The notes below the pieces were generated by a model. It did no database searches and had not been told where the DNA came from. It saw nothing but the letters and a program-made list of their open reading frames with translations. DNA of 7,492 nt from Acidobacteriota bacterium (GTDB lineage: Bacteria > Acidobacteriota > Holophagae > Thermotomaculales > Thermotomaculaceae). Below, in pieces: positions 1 through 6,700 of this stretch. A program made the translations under genes and the position numbers. Position 1 is the stretch's first letter. Every line of letters begins with the position of its first letter. Where the stretch lies: NCBI GenBank assembly GCA_015487755.1, contig WFPG01000133.1:1-7492 (forward strand), in the 5' to 3' direction.

Positions 1-1
1 G

Positions 2-607
2 CATAAAAAATGTGAAAAAACAGAGAGAAAAGAAGTCTGGGTTAATCCGGAGACATACGGTTTTAATGTTGAAACAGAACCTACATTTATGGGTAATGTT
101 AAAGCGTATAAATTAACTGAAATAAAGGTGATTTCTGCGGAATACGAAACTAAAGAACAGGTTTCCCCTGAAGAGGCATGGGGAAGCAGAGGTGGGAGTG
201 ACAGCGATAAACCAAAGCCGTTTCTTTTAAACAGGGAAGATGATAACGGGAAAGATTACTGGCAAACACATAAAGATTATGTTGGTATTGTGTATAATTT
301 GCCGGAAGACAATGTTGTAAAGATAAAAGCAGGGCTTGACAATCCGAATCCGGTTGGAACTATTTACTTTTCTCAGGCCGAGATTTATGTCCCCGACGGT
401 GTTGAGCCTCATTTATTTAATCAGTGCTGGCAGGTAAGGTTAGTAAGGTTTACAAAGTTTAAGGAATTATCAAAAAAGCTTGATAGTAACGGAGTAAACC
501 AGGCACTGGCTGCTGCCGATAGCGGCGGTTCAGGTGCTGTAGGTAAATTTATGAAACTTTTTAAAGCATTGAAGGAAGTGTTCAGTGGCGATGTCATTAT
601 TCACTAA
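2..607 (+). CDS. Probable TadE/TadG-like minor pseudopilin, C-terminal part (5' truncated)
   Basis: The frame is open from base 2 with no stop, so the ATG at 89 is very likely internal. It has no ribosome binding site, and the codons before it read as ordinary protein. 201 codons are visible up to TAA at 605-607. The N-terminal membrane helix expected of a TadE/TadG protein would lie upstream, so the family call is inference. It rests on position directly before a clear tadE and on the segment around 355-465, which reads SQAEIYVPDG then a tryptophan and VRLVRF. To my recollection this resembles the 'Q-A-E-x-Y-x-P ... W-x-x-R-L' stretch of TadE/TadG-like proteins. The middle is hydrophilic and charged. 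A Gly/Ser/Ala linker (about 515-541) leads into a C-terminal amphipathic helix (VGKFMKLFKALKEVF) that resembles the tail of the next protein. The end overlaps the next gene by 23 bases, suggesting translational coupling. It could instead be an unrelated secreted Tad-locus protein. Confidence 0.55.
   Translation, partial: HKKCEKTERKEVWVNPETYGFNVETEPTFMGNVKAYKLTEIKVISAEYETKEQVSPEEAWGSRGGSDSDKPKPFLLNREDDNGKDYWQTHKDYVGIVYNLPEDNVVKIKAGLDNPNPVGTIYFSQAEIYVPDGVEPHLFNQCWQVRLVRFTKFKELSKKLDSNGVNQALAAADSGGSGAVGKFMKLFKALKEVFSGDVIIH
571..578 (+). promoter_or_regulatory. Ribosome binding site deciding a GTG start
   Basis: The purine-rich GAAGGAAG lies inside the end of the upstream gene. Its AAGGA core (572-576) ends 8 bases before the GTG at 585 and 14 bases before the in-frame ATG at 591. 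The spacing favours the GTG start, but the two differ by only two residues and the protein's features are unaffected. Confidence 0.5.
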
Positions 608-1151
608 TGAAAAAGGTCAATCCATGACGGAATTTGTCATGGTAATTCCCGTATATCTGATAATGATTTTCGGGGTTATTTTCTTTGTTAAGGCTTACTT
701 TATTAAGCAGCAAACAATTGCCGCATCAAGGTATGTAACAATAGCAAAGGGTGAATTTAAAACTAAAGACGAAGATGTAAAGGATGTTTTAGGCAAAGTA
801 TTTTTCAGCAGGGTAGATAAAGACAAGGTAAAGTTTGAAGAGGTAAATACTTCCGAAGCCCTTGATACTGTTTTCAGCGGCCACGGAGGTAACACAAACC
901 AGGTTTTAGGCATATTTTTCAAAGTTCTTGACAAAATAAGCAGTACAAGAGGGTATAAGGTTTCATATGAAATAGAGGTAAAGGGTAAATTTACTCAAAA
1001 AATTTTAGGAAATAAAAAGAAAGTTGTAATAAGTACCACTTACTACATTGATAAAAACACATGGAGTCATAAAGATGTAGGAAGTTTAATTGAGTTTTTA
1101 TGGAGTATTTTGAAGGAACTTGCAAGCGGTATAGGGGATATTTTCAGTTAA
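585..1151 (+). CDS. tadE: TadE-like pseudopilin (Flp/Tad pilus minor subunit)
   Basis: TadE-family proteins are pilin-like inner-membrane proteins needed for Flp fibre assembly and are processed by the prepilin peptidase TadV. At residues 9-16 the sequence reads EKGQSMTE, followed by F17 and a hydrophobic helix to about residue 38. This matches the class IVb G|xxxxEF site: cleavage after G11 would place E16 at position +5 of the mature protein. The helix is followed by QQTIAASRYV, typical of the TadE-like domain, then a soluble, beta-rich region. A C-terminal amphipathic helix covers roughly residues 165-182. At 188 residues it has a usual length for the family. The start is GTG 585, chosen for Shine-Dalgarno spacing, with ATG 591 as the alternative. 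It overlaps the upstream gene by 23 bases and is followed after 19 bases by the unknown gene at 1171. The TadE call is firm; whether it plays the TadE or TadF role cannot be told. Confidence 0.85.
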   Translation: MAMSLFTNEKGQSMTEFVMVIPVYLIMIFGVIFFVKAYFIKQQTIAASRYVTIAKGEFKTKDEDVKDVLGKVFFSRVDKDKVKFEEVNTSEALDTVFSGHGGNTNQVLGIFFKVLDKISSTRGYKVSYEIEVKGKFTQKILGNKKKVVISTTYYIDKNTWSHKDVGSLIEFLWSILKELASGIGDIFS

Positions 1152-1170
1152 TGATTTTTGGGGTTTTCTT

Positions 1171-2103
1171 ATGAAGAAGGTTTTGCGACTTTTAACAATT
1201 CTTGCAATTAGTATTTTGTTTCTCTGGGTTGGAAGCAAGTTTCACTTAGCAGTTCAGAATACGAAAGCAGATGTGTTTGATTTTGTTTACGGCGGGAGCA
1301 ATAGTATTCCCGATTTCAGGGAAGGAGCAAATTATTCTTCCAAAGGTAAATCTGTTGTTAACGGAGTGCCTTTTACCTATTCGGTGGAAGTTGTTAACGG
1401 GAGCATAGATGAAGTGCTTGATTTTTACAAGAATTTATATAATCCCCGCTATGTCAGGCTTTTTACGGATGAACAGCTTGAAAAAGCAGGTGTTAAGCCG
1501 GGAGACGACGCTTTTAAGGCTATTAGGTTTTTTGAAACCCTTTACGCAAAAATGGTTCCCCCTGTTCTGGAATTTAAAGGGGAAACTGTGGGGATGCTCG
1601 GAATTCTTGATATGGGAGATAATACAAAGATTTACATAGATAAAAACAGGCAGGATAAAGTTGTTCCGAAAGTAGTTATGGCTTTTAAACAAAACCCTGA
1701 TACTCCAAAAACAACTGTAATTAAATACTGGACAAAAAAGGAGTTTGATTTACGGCGGTTTGTCCCTAAAGGTAATGAGGATTTGCCCGGGTTTGACCTT
1801 GAGGATATAGATAGGCATCCGTATTCTCAAAGGCTATTATCAATGGCACAGGCTGACGATTTTGCAAATAGCAAGGTTGTGATTTATAGAGTTGACGACA
1901 ATCTTGACTCTGTAATTATCTATTATATTTCAGATTTAAGAGGCAACGGTTGGGAAATCCCGGAAAGCGTAATAAAGGCTGTTCAAAAGTCAGGGGAAAA
2001 GAGGTTTATCTACGCTAAAAAGGGAGAGAGAAGTGTTTATATTACATTCGGGACTGATGATTTAAATTACACAAGTGTTGTAATGGTTGAAAAATATGAA
2101 TAA
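1171..2103 (+). CDS. Uncharacterised membrane-anchored Tad-locus protein with two related half-domains
   Basis: I do not recognise a named family. The 310-residue protein starts MKK, with a hydrophobic segment at about residues 7-21 that could be an uncleaved anchor or a signal peptide. No lipobox cysteine is visible, so the rest is probably periplasmic. A weak GGGG (1160-1163) precedes the ATG by 7 bases. Two segments look alike. Residues 68-90 (SVEVVNGSIDEVLDFYKNLY) resemble residues 236-261 (IYRVDDNLDSVIIYYISDL, then a GNGW turn). Residues 152-187 (TKIYI ... VVMAFK ... TTVIKYW) resemble 277-309 (KRFIYA ... VYITFG ... TSVVMVEKY). This suggests a duplicated alpha/beta domain, with an insertion of about 60 residues in the first copy. 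Tight packing between tadE (19 bases) and cpaB (17 bases) implies a role in the same envelope machine, perhaps as a periplasmic accessory or adaptor. That role is inference only. Confidence 0.8.
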   Translation: MKKVLRLLTILAISILFLWVGSKFHLAVQNTKADVFDFVYGGSNSIPDFREGANYSSKGKSVVNGVPFTYSVEVVNGSIDEVLDFYKNLYNPRYVRLFTDEQLEKAGVKPGDDAFKAIRFFETLYAKMVPPVLEFKGETVGMLGILDMGDNTKIYIDKNRQDKVVPKVVMAFKQNPDTPKTTVIKYWTKKEFDLRRFVPKGNEDLPGFDLEDIDRHPYSQRLLSMAQADDFANSKVVIYRVDDNLDSVIIYYISDLRGNGWEIPESVIKAVQKSGEKRFIYAKKGERSVYITFGTDDLNYTSVVMVEKYE

Positions 2104-2110
2104 AAACTTT

Positions 2111-2116
2111 AGGAGG
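2111..2116 (+). promoter_or_regulatory. Strong Shine-Dalgarno for cpaB
   Basis: A perfect AGGAGG sits 4 bases before the ATG at 2121, in the 17-base gap after the TAA at 2101-2103. It is much stronger than the sites of the preceding genes. This suggests that cpaB is translated independently rather than only by coupling. Confidence 0.75.
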
Positions 2117-2120
2117 TTTT

Positions 2121-2924
2121 ATGGATAAGAAAAAAGCAATGATTTTTGCCGTTATTGTTGCCGTTATAGGTGTAATTCTTGTTCAGCTTTACATAATGGG
2201 GGAGAAAAGGAAGTACACCGATGAAAGTAAACTTGTAAAAGTTCTTGTTGCTAAAAAAAACATAGCGGCGGGAACCCCTATAGAAAGGTCAATGTTAACG
2301 GTAAGGAAGTATTTTAAAGAATTTGTGCCTAAAGATGCTGTATCAGTAAAAGATGTAACAAGAATCTTAGGCGTTCCTCCTAAAGTTGATATAAAAAAAG
2401 GCGAGCCTATTTTAGCATCTCACTTTCGTGAAGGGGGCGTTGCCGGGCTGTCTACAAAATTCCTTTCAGGGGCGATTTTGCCCGGTGAAAGGGCTATAAC
2501 TGTAAGGGTTGATGAGGAAAGCGGTGTTGCGGGATTGATTAGGCCGGGAGACTATGTTGACATTTTAGGAACTTTTACAAAAGTTGGGGGGAATGTTGTA
2601 AGCCAGACTGTTACAATTCTTCAAAGTGTTCCTGTATTGGCTATAGGAAGCCAGGTCGGTACTGCTTTAAATAAAGATAAAATCAGGACAGGAAGGCATT
2701 ATAGGACTATTACCCTTTCAGTAACGCCGGAAGAGGCTGAGTTGATAGAATTTGCAAGAAGAAAGACGAAACTAATATTTGTTTTAAGAAACCCGGAAGA
2801 TACCAAAACGCTTGAAAACATTAAAAAAGTCAGTTTTTCCAGTATATTTAGCGGGGATACTTTAAAGCAGTTACAAAAGAAAAGAAACCAGATGAACAAA
2901 AAAAGAATAGAGATTTTGAAATAA
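2121..2924 (+). CDS. cpaB: Flp pilus assembly protein CpaB/RcpC
   Basis: CpaB/RcpC is an inner-membrane-anchored periplasmic protein of Tad machines that works with the secretin. The 267-residue product has a single membrane helix at about residues 6-26. It is followed by a SAF-type domain (about 38-102) whose start reads VLVAKKNIAAGTPIERSML and whose end reads DIKKGEPILASHF, the hallmark pattern of the family. The RcpC-type domain follows: residues 121-149 contain PGERAITVRVDEESGVAGLI and RPGDYVDIL, another signature. Residues 165-232 hold the beta-rich remainder, including TITLSVTPEEAELIEFA and FVLRNPED. The last 20 or so residues are unusually rich in lysine and arginine and look helical. 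Length is normal. The gene lies immediately before the secretin, as in most tad operons, separated by 13 bases. I am confident of the assignment. Confidence 0.95.
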   Translation: MDKKKAMIFAVIVAVIGVILVQLYIMGEKRKYTDESKLVKVLVAKKNIAAGTPIERSMLTVRKYFKEFVPKDAVSVKDVTRILGVPPKVDIKKGEPILASHFREGGVAGLSTKFLSGAILPGERAITVRVDEESGVAGLIRPGDYVDILGTFTKVGGNVVSQTVTILQSVPVLAIGSQVGTALNKDKIRTGRHYRTITLSVTPEEAELIEFARRKTKLIFVLRNPEDTKTLENIKKVSFSSIFSGDTLKQLQKKRNQMNKKRIEILK

Positions 2925-2931
2925 AAGGAGG
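2925..2931 (+). promoter_or_regulatory. Strong Shine-Dalgarno for the secretin gene
   Basis: AAGGAGG lies 6 bases before the ATG at 2938, at near-ideal spacing. It begins right after the cpaB stop codon (2922-2924) and sets the secretin start unambiguously. Confidence 0.8.
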
Positions 2932-2937
2932 CACACA

Positions 2938-4155
2938 ATGAAAAAGAAGGTTTTTCTCATTTTTGCTATATTTTTTCTATGTTTTAGTTTGATAGCGCAG
3001 GAGTTTACCCTTGTTTTAGGAAAGCAGAAGGTTATTCCTGCACAGGGGGTTAAGTCTGTATCGTCAGGCAATCCGAGAATAGTGCGAATTGTAATTCCAA
3101 AAGACCAGTCAAATATTATTTTAAAAGCGGTTGGAGCGGGAACCACCACTGTAACTTTGATTAAGCAGGACGGAAGTACAGAGGAATTAACTGTGAATGT
3201 TATTGCCCATGACCCACAGAAAATAAAAAAAGAAATAGAGCAATTATTGGACGGAGTGGAAGGTATAGAGATAAAAACAGTGGGGGATAAAGTAATAATT
3301 GACGGAGAGATACTTACAGAGAAAGACAACAAAAGAATAGACAAAGTTTTGAAACTGTATGGAGACCAGGTTGTTAAGTTTGCAGAATTTAACAAAGCAT
3401 ATTTGCCGAAAGAAGACAATATAATGGTAGAATTTAATTTCTGTGAGGTTAATACAAAAAAAATGGGGAATTACGGCATTAACTGGAACCAAGCTATAAA
3501 GCCTCTTTCGGTTGAATATGCTAAAAATTTCAGTTCAGGTGATGTTTTAAAAAGCACAATAGGTATAGTTTCAAACTTCGGCCAGGCTATCAACATTATG
3601 GTAGGCAACGGTGATGCAAAGGTTTATGACACACATAGAGTGATTACCGTTTCAGGGCAGCCTGCTGAATACTTTGTAGGCGGCGAGTTCGGTACAAGGA
3701 ATATTACCAGGGATACATCTTCCGTTGTCTGGAAAAAGTACGGGACAAAATTTGTTGTTACCCCTGAAATTGACTCTTTAAACAATATGAGAATTAAAAT
3801 TGATTCCGAGATATCTGAGTTAAGCGGTGTCAGCGTTGACGGAATTCCTGCTTTAACCACAAGAAAAATCAATACAATTGTTAGAATTAAAGAGGGACAG
3901 ACAATAGCACTCGGTGGGTTTGTAAAAAGGATTAAAAGCCAAGATATTCAGAAAGTTCCTGGATTAGGTAGCGTGCCTGTTTTAGGGGCATTGTTCAGGT
4001 CTAAGAATTATCAAAACGGTGTAACCGACGGGGTTATCTTTATAACGGCAAAAAGAGTTTCAGCAGAAGACCAGGATATGAAGCAAATGATTGACAAGCC
4101 GCTTAAAGAATTCCATAAAGAGAAAAAAAAGTGGTGGCAGAGGGATAAAAAATGA
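2938..4155 (+). CDS. cpaC: Tad/Flp pilus outer-membrane secretin CpaC/RcpA
   Basis: This forms the outer-membrane channel through which the Flp pilus exits. A Sec signal peptide covers residues 1-20 (KKK, a hydrophobic core, then SLIA, with likely cleavage before Q21). The pilus/secretion N-terminal domain covers about 22-90 and includes GNPRIVRIVIP and VGAGTTTVTL. A BON-like segment lies at about 95-150 (VIIDGEILTEKDNKRIDKVL). The region opening the secretin core, MVEFNFCEVNTKKMGNYGINW, begins at residue 163. The secretin domain follows, with SGQPAEYFVGGE (239-250), IKEGQTIALGGFV (317-329) and the diagnostic VPGLGSVPVLGALFRS (340-355). A lysine-rich tail containing two tryptophans ends the protein. 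At 405 residues it is rather short for the family, though all the core parts are present. Its stop overlaps the start of the motor gene (ATGA, 4152-4155), giving translational coupling. Alternative names are RcpA and CpaC. Confidence 0.95.
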   Translation: MKKKVFLIFAIFFLCFSLIAQEFTLVLGKQKVIPAQGVKSVSSGNPRIVRIVIPKDQSNIILKAVGAGTTTVTLIKQDGSTEELTVNVIAHDPQKIKKEIEQLLDGVEGIEIKTVGDKVIIDGEILTEKDNKRIDKVLKLYGDQVVKFAEFNKAYLPKEDNIMVEFNFCEVNTKKMGNYGINWNQAIKPLSVEYAKNFSSGDVLKSTIGIVSNFGQAINIMVGNGDAKVYDTHRVITVSGQPAEYFVGGEFGTRNITRDTSSVVWKKYGTKFVVTPEIDSLNNMRIKIDSEISELSGVSVDGIPALTTRKINTIVRIKEGQTIALGGFVKRIKSQDIQKVPGLGSVPVLGALFRSKNYQNGVTDGVIFITAKRVSAEDQDMKQMIDKPLKEFHKEKKKWWQRDKK

Positions 4156-5825
4156 AATTAACCGTTGTATTTAAAGACGGTTCTAAAAAAGAGTTTGAAA
4201 ATCTGCCTCAAAAATTCGTTATCGGAAGGGAATCGCCAGCCGAGGTGGTGCTTCCTTCCCCTGTTGTTTCCCGTAAACATTGTACCGTTGAATTTGACAA
4301 CGGAAAAGTATTTATTACCGATACAAGTTCAAACGGTGTTTTTATAGGCCAAAATCGTTTGGTGAAAGGGCAAAGAACCGAAATCCCTTTAAACAACCCT
4401 GTTATTATCGGTGAATTTGGGTTGGTTTTCAAACCTAAAGAGCAGCCTAAAACAGAACCGAAGCCTGAGCCTGAAATTAAAAAGCAAAGGGTTGAAGTAA
4501 AAGCAAGGCAACCGAAAGAACAGAAAAAAAGCAAAAAACTTACACCTGAACAGTTAGACGCGTTGTCGGGAATTAGAGACAAAATACATAAAAGGTTATT
4601 GGAATTGCTTGATTTAAGGTGGGTTGATTTTACTTCAAAACCTGACGAAGAGTTAAAAAACCTTGTTAACAAAAAGCTTGATTTGATTTTAGACCAGATG
4701 AGAGGGGATATTCCCGCATGGGTTGATTTAACTTCTTTAAAAAAGGAAATGCTTGATGAAGTTGTAGGGCTGGGGCCTCTTGAAGATTTTTTGAGGGATG
4801 ATGATGTAAGTGAAATTATGGTTATTCACAAAGACTTAATATATGTGGAAAAAAAGGGAAAGATTGTAGAAACCGACAAAAGGTTTTCTTCTGATGCCGC
4901 ATTAATGGCTATTATTGAGAGGATTGTGGCTCCAATTGGAAAAAGAATTGATGAATCCCAGCCTCTTGTAGATGCAAGGTTGAAAGACGGCTCAAGGGTA
5001 AACGCAATTATTCCTCCCCTTGCATTGAAAGGCCCATGCCTTACCATAAGAAAATTCGGAAAAAAGAACCTCACCATTGAAGACCTTATCGGATTCGGAA
5101 CCCTTAACAAGCCTATGGCTGTTTTCCTTGAATTGTGTGTAAAAGGGAGAAAAAACATTATTATTTCAGGCGGCACGGGTTCAGGTAAAACAACTTTATT
5201 GAATGTTCTTTCTTCGTTTATTCCTGAAAACGAAAGAATTGTAACCATAGAGGATGCGGCGGAATTAAGGCTTCCTCAAAAGCATGTAGTATCCCTTGAG
5301 TCTAAACCGCCTAATGTTGAGGGAAAAGGGGAAATAACAATAAGGGATTTAGTGAAAAACGCTTTGAGAATGAGGCCTGACAGAATAATTGTAGGAGAAT
5401 GCAGAGGCGGAGAGGCCTTGGATATGTTGCAGGCAATGAATACGGGACATGCAGGCTCTATGACGACCGGGCATGCAAACTCTCCCGACGATATATTGCG
5501 AAGGCTTGAGACCATGGTTTTGATGTCTGGAATGGAATTGCCTATTAGGGCTATTAGAGACCAGATCGCTTCGGCAATTGATATTATTGTTCAGCAACAG
5601 AGGTTATCGGACGGTTCAAGAAAGATTACAAGCATAACTGAAGTATTAGGTGTGGACGATGATTACAATATAGTGACTGAAGAGGTGTTCAGGTTTGAAC
5701 AGGTTGGCATAGACAGGGACGGAAAAGTGTTAGGCAAGCATACCGCTACAGGTTATCTGCCTTCATTTCTGGCAGATTTCAAGGCAAGGGGCATTCCTGT
5801 CCCGGAAGATTTATTCAGGGTGTGA
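4152..5825 (+). CDS. cpaF: Tad pilus motor ATPase CpaF/TadA with N-terminal FHA domain
   Basis: This is the hexameric cytosolic ATPase that powers Flp pilus assembly and, in some systems, retraction. Residues 20-95 form an FHA (phosphothreonine-binding) domain with the core residues intact: G25-R26, S40-R41-x-H43 and SSNG ending at N61-G62. A charged Pro/Lys/Glu linker (about 96-129) joins it to a full-length CpaF-type ATPase. That part has a helical N-terminal region (130-215), then the all-conserved motifs. These are Walker A GGTGSGKTT (340-348), the acidic box TIEDAAEL (365-372), Walker B RIIVGECRGGEA (411-422, catalytic E416) and the His box TGHAGSMTTGHANS (431-444). The 557-residue length fits an FHA domain plus a normal ATPase. 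The start overlaps the secretin stop by 4 bases, and tadB follows after 3 bases. The family is certain. That FHA binding regulates the motor through Ser/Thr phosphorylation is inference, and no kinase gene is in view. Confidence 0.97.
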   Translation: MKLTVVFKDGSKKEFENLPQKFVIGRESPAEVVLPSPVVSRKHCTVEFDNGKVFITDTSSNGVFIGQNRLVKGQRTEIPLNNPVIIGEFGLVFKPKEQPKTEPKPEPEIKKQRVEVKARQPKEQKKSKKLTPEQLDALSGIRDKIHKRLLELLDLRWVDFTSKPDEELKNLVNKKLDLILDQMRGDIPAWVDLTSLKKEMLDEVVGLGPLEDFLRDDDVSEIMVIHKDLIYVEKKGKIVETDKRFSSDAALMAIIERIVAPIGKRIDESQPLVDARLKDGSRVNAIIPPLALKGPCLTIRKFGKKNLTIEDLIGFGTLNKPMAVFLELCVKGRKNIIISGGTGSGKTTLLNVLSSFIPENERIVTIEDAAELRLPQKHVVSLESKPPNVEGKGEITIRDLVKNALRMRPDRIIVGECRGGEALDMLQAMNTGHAGSMTTGHANSPDDILRRLETMVLMSGMELPIRAIRDQIASAIDIIVQQQRLSDGSRKITSITEVLGVDDDYNIVTEEVFRFEQVGIDRDGKVLGKHTATGYLPSFLADFKARGIPVPEDLFRV

Positions 5826-5828
5826 GTT

Positions 5829-6689
5829 ATGATGGATACTTTAGTTTTCTGGTTATCTAATTTGCTGATTTTTGTCGGGTTCGGTTTGCTCGGGTATTCT
5901 ATCTATGAAGCCATTCTGTTAGGATACAAAAGGTATAAAGAGGGATACATAAAAAAAGTCGGTAATGAATTAAATAAAAATTTTATGCCTTACTCCCCGG
6001 AGCAGTTTTATAAAAATACTATTCTGGCAGCAATCGGAATGGCAATTGTAGGATATCTCCTTTTTGAGAGTGTGCTTTTCGTGATTTTGTTCGGGGCGAT
6101 AGGCTATTTTCTTCCTAAAATGTTTCTTTATTACACGGCAAGAAAAAGGGCGGAAAAACTTGAGGTGCAACTTGTTGATGCCCTCTATGTTCTGTCAAAT
6201 TCGGTATCTGCCGGGTTGACTTTGCCTCAGGCATGCGAGGTTGTCAGTAAACAACTTGTTCCCCCTGTATCGCAGGAGTTCGGTTTGCTTGTAAATGAAA
6301 TAAGGCTCGGCGTGCCTTTTGACAAAGCGTTGGAAAATATGGCTGAAAGGTTAAGGTCGAATAACTTTGACCTTCTGGTTACAGCTATTCTGATTTCGAG
6401 GCAGACAGGCGGTAACATTGCAGAAATATTCAAAAAGTTGGCTGAATCTATCAAAGAAATAATGAGGCTGGAAGCCAAAGTAAAGGCTTTAACGGCTCAG
6501 GGAAGAATGCAGGCGGTTGTTTTAGGCGGAATGCCTTTTGCACTTGCTTTTGTCCTTGCTTCAATCTCTCCCGATTTAATGCAACCTTTGTTTAACACTC
6601 CGCAGGGGACAGTGATTTTGTTTATAGCAGCTGTTTTCTGGTTGCTTGGAATTTACTTTTTAAGAAAAGTCATAAATATAGATATTTAA
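5829..6689 (+). CDS. tadB: Tad pilus inner-membrane platform protein TadB
   Basis: TadB is one of two polytopic T2SSF-family proteins that form the inner-membrane platform on which the motor ATPase acts. The 286-residue protein has membrane segments at about residues 8-30, 64-80, 82-101, 228-246 and 261-278. The cytoplasmic T2SSF domain lies at about 112-225. It contains QLVDALYVLSNSVSAGLTLP (114-133), NEIRLGVPFDKALENMAERL (156-175) and ILISRQTGGNIAEIFKKLAE (187-206), all typical of TadB. Length is normal. Two consecutive ATG codons (5829 and 5832) are possible starts. The ribosome binding site is weak (GTGAG at 5822-5826, across the tadA stop), so translation probably depends on ribosomes finishing tadA 3 bases upstream. 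tadC follows after 11 bases, the standard tadABC order. Confidence 0.95.
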   Translation: MMDTLVFWLSNLLIFVGFGLLGYSIYEAILLGYKRYKEGYIKKVGNELNKNFMPYSPEQFYKNTILAAIGMAIVGYLLFESVLFVILFGAIGYFLPKMFLYYTARKRAEKLEVQLVDALYVLSNSVSAGLTLPQACEVVSKQLVPPVSQEFGLLVNEIRLGVPFDKALENMAERLRSNNFDLLVTAILISRQTGGNIAEIFKKLAESIKEIMRLEAKVKALTAQGRMQAVVLGGMPFALAFVLASISPDLMQPLFNTPQGTVILFIAAVFWLLGIYFLRKVINIDI

Positions 6690-6692
6690 GGT

Positions 6693-6699
6693 AGGTGAG
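6693..6699 (+). promoter_or_regulatory. Ribosome binding site for tadC
   Basis: AGGTGAG, complementary to the inner part of the anti-Shine-Dalgarno, lies just before the ATG at 6701 and shortly after the tadB stop (6687-6689). It supports 6701 as the start of the last gene. Confidence 0.6.
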
Positions 6700-6700
6700 T

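Noticed and set aside
336..366. Promoter-like TTGACA with a weak downstream TATTTA
   Set aside because: Spacing and -10 match are poor and it lies inside coding sequence, with no gene start close behind it.
89..607. Taking ATG 89 as the start of the first gene
   Set aside because: The frame is open back to the window edge with protein-like codons, and there is no ribosome binding site before 89. The gene is better treated as 5' truncated.
928..959. TTGACA (928-933) and TATAAG (954-959) as an internal promoter
   Set aside because: The spacer is 20 bases, longer than normal, and the site is inside tadE. AT-leaning coding DNA gives such matches by chance.
2871..3419. 182-codon open frame on the minus strand across the cpaB/cpaC junction
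   Set aside because: It lies opposite well-supported cpaB and cpaC coding sequence. Its translation is rich in Ser, Phe and Ile, with no domain pattern; it is a shadow of Lys- and Glu-rich genes.
4208..4672. 154-codon minus-strand open frame
   Set aside because: It is antisense to the FHA domain and linker of the motor ATPase, with low-complexity Ser/Leu/Phe composition and no recognisable motif.
4826..5248. 140-codon minus-strand open frame
   Set aside because: It is antisense to the Walker A region of the ATPase, which is unambiguously coding on the plus strand.
5970..6170. Short minus-strand open frame within tadB
   Set aside because: No ribosome binding site or domain pattern; the plus strand encodes conserved TadB sequence.
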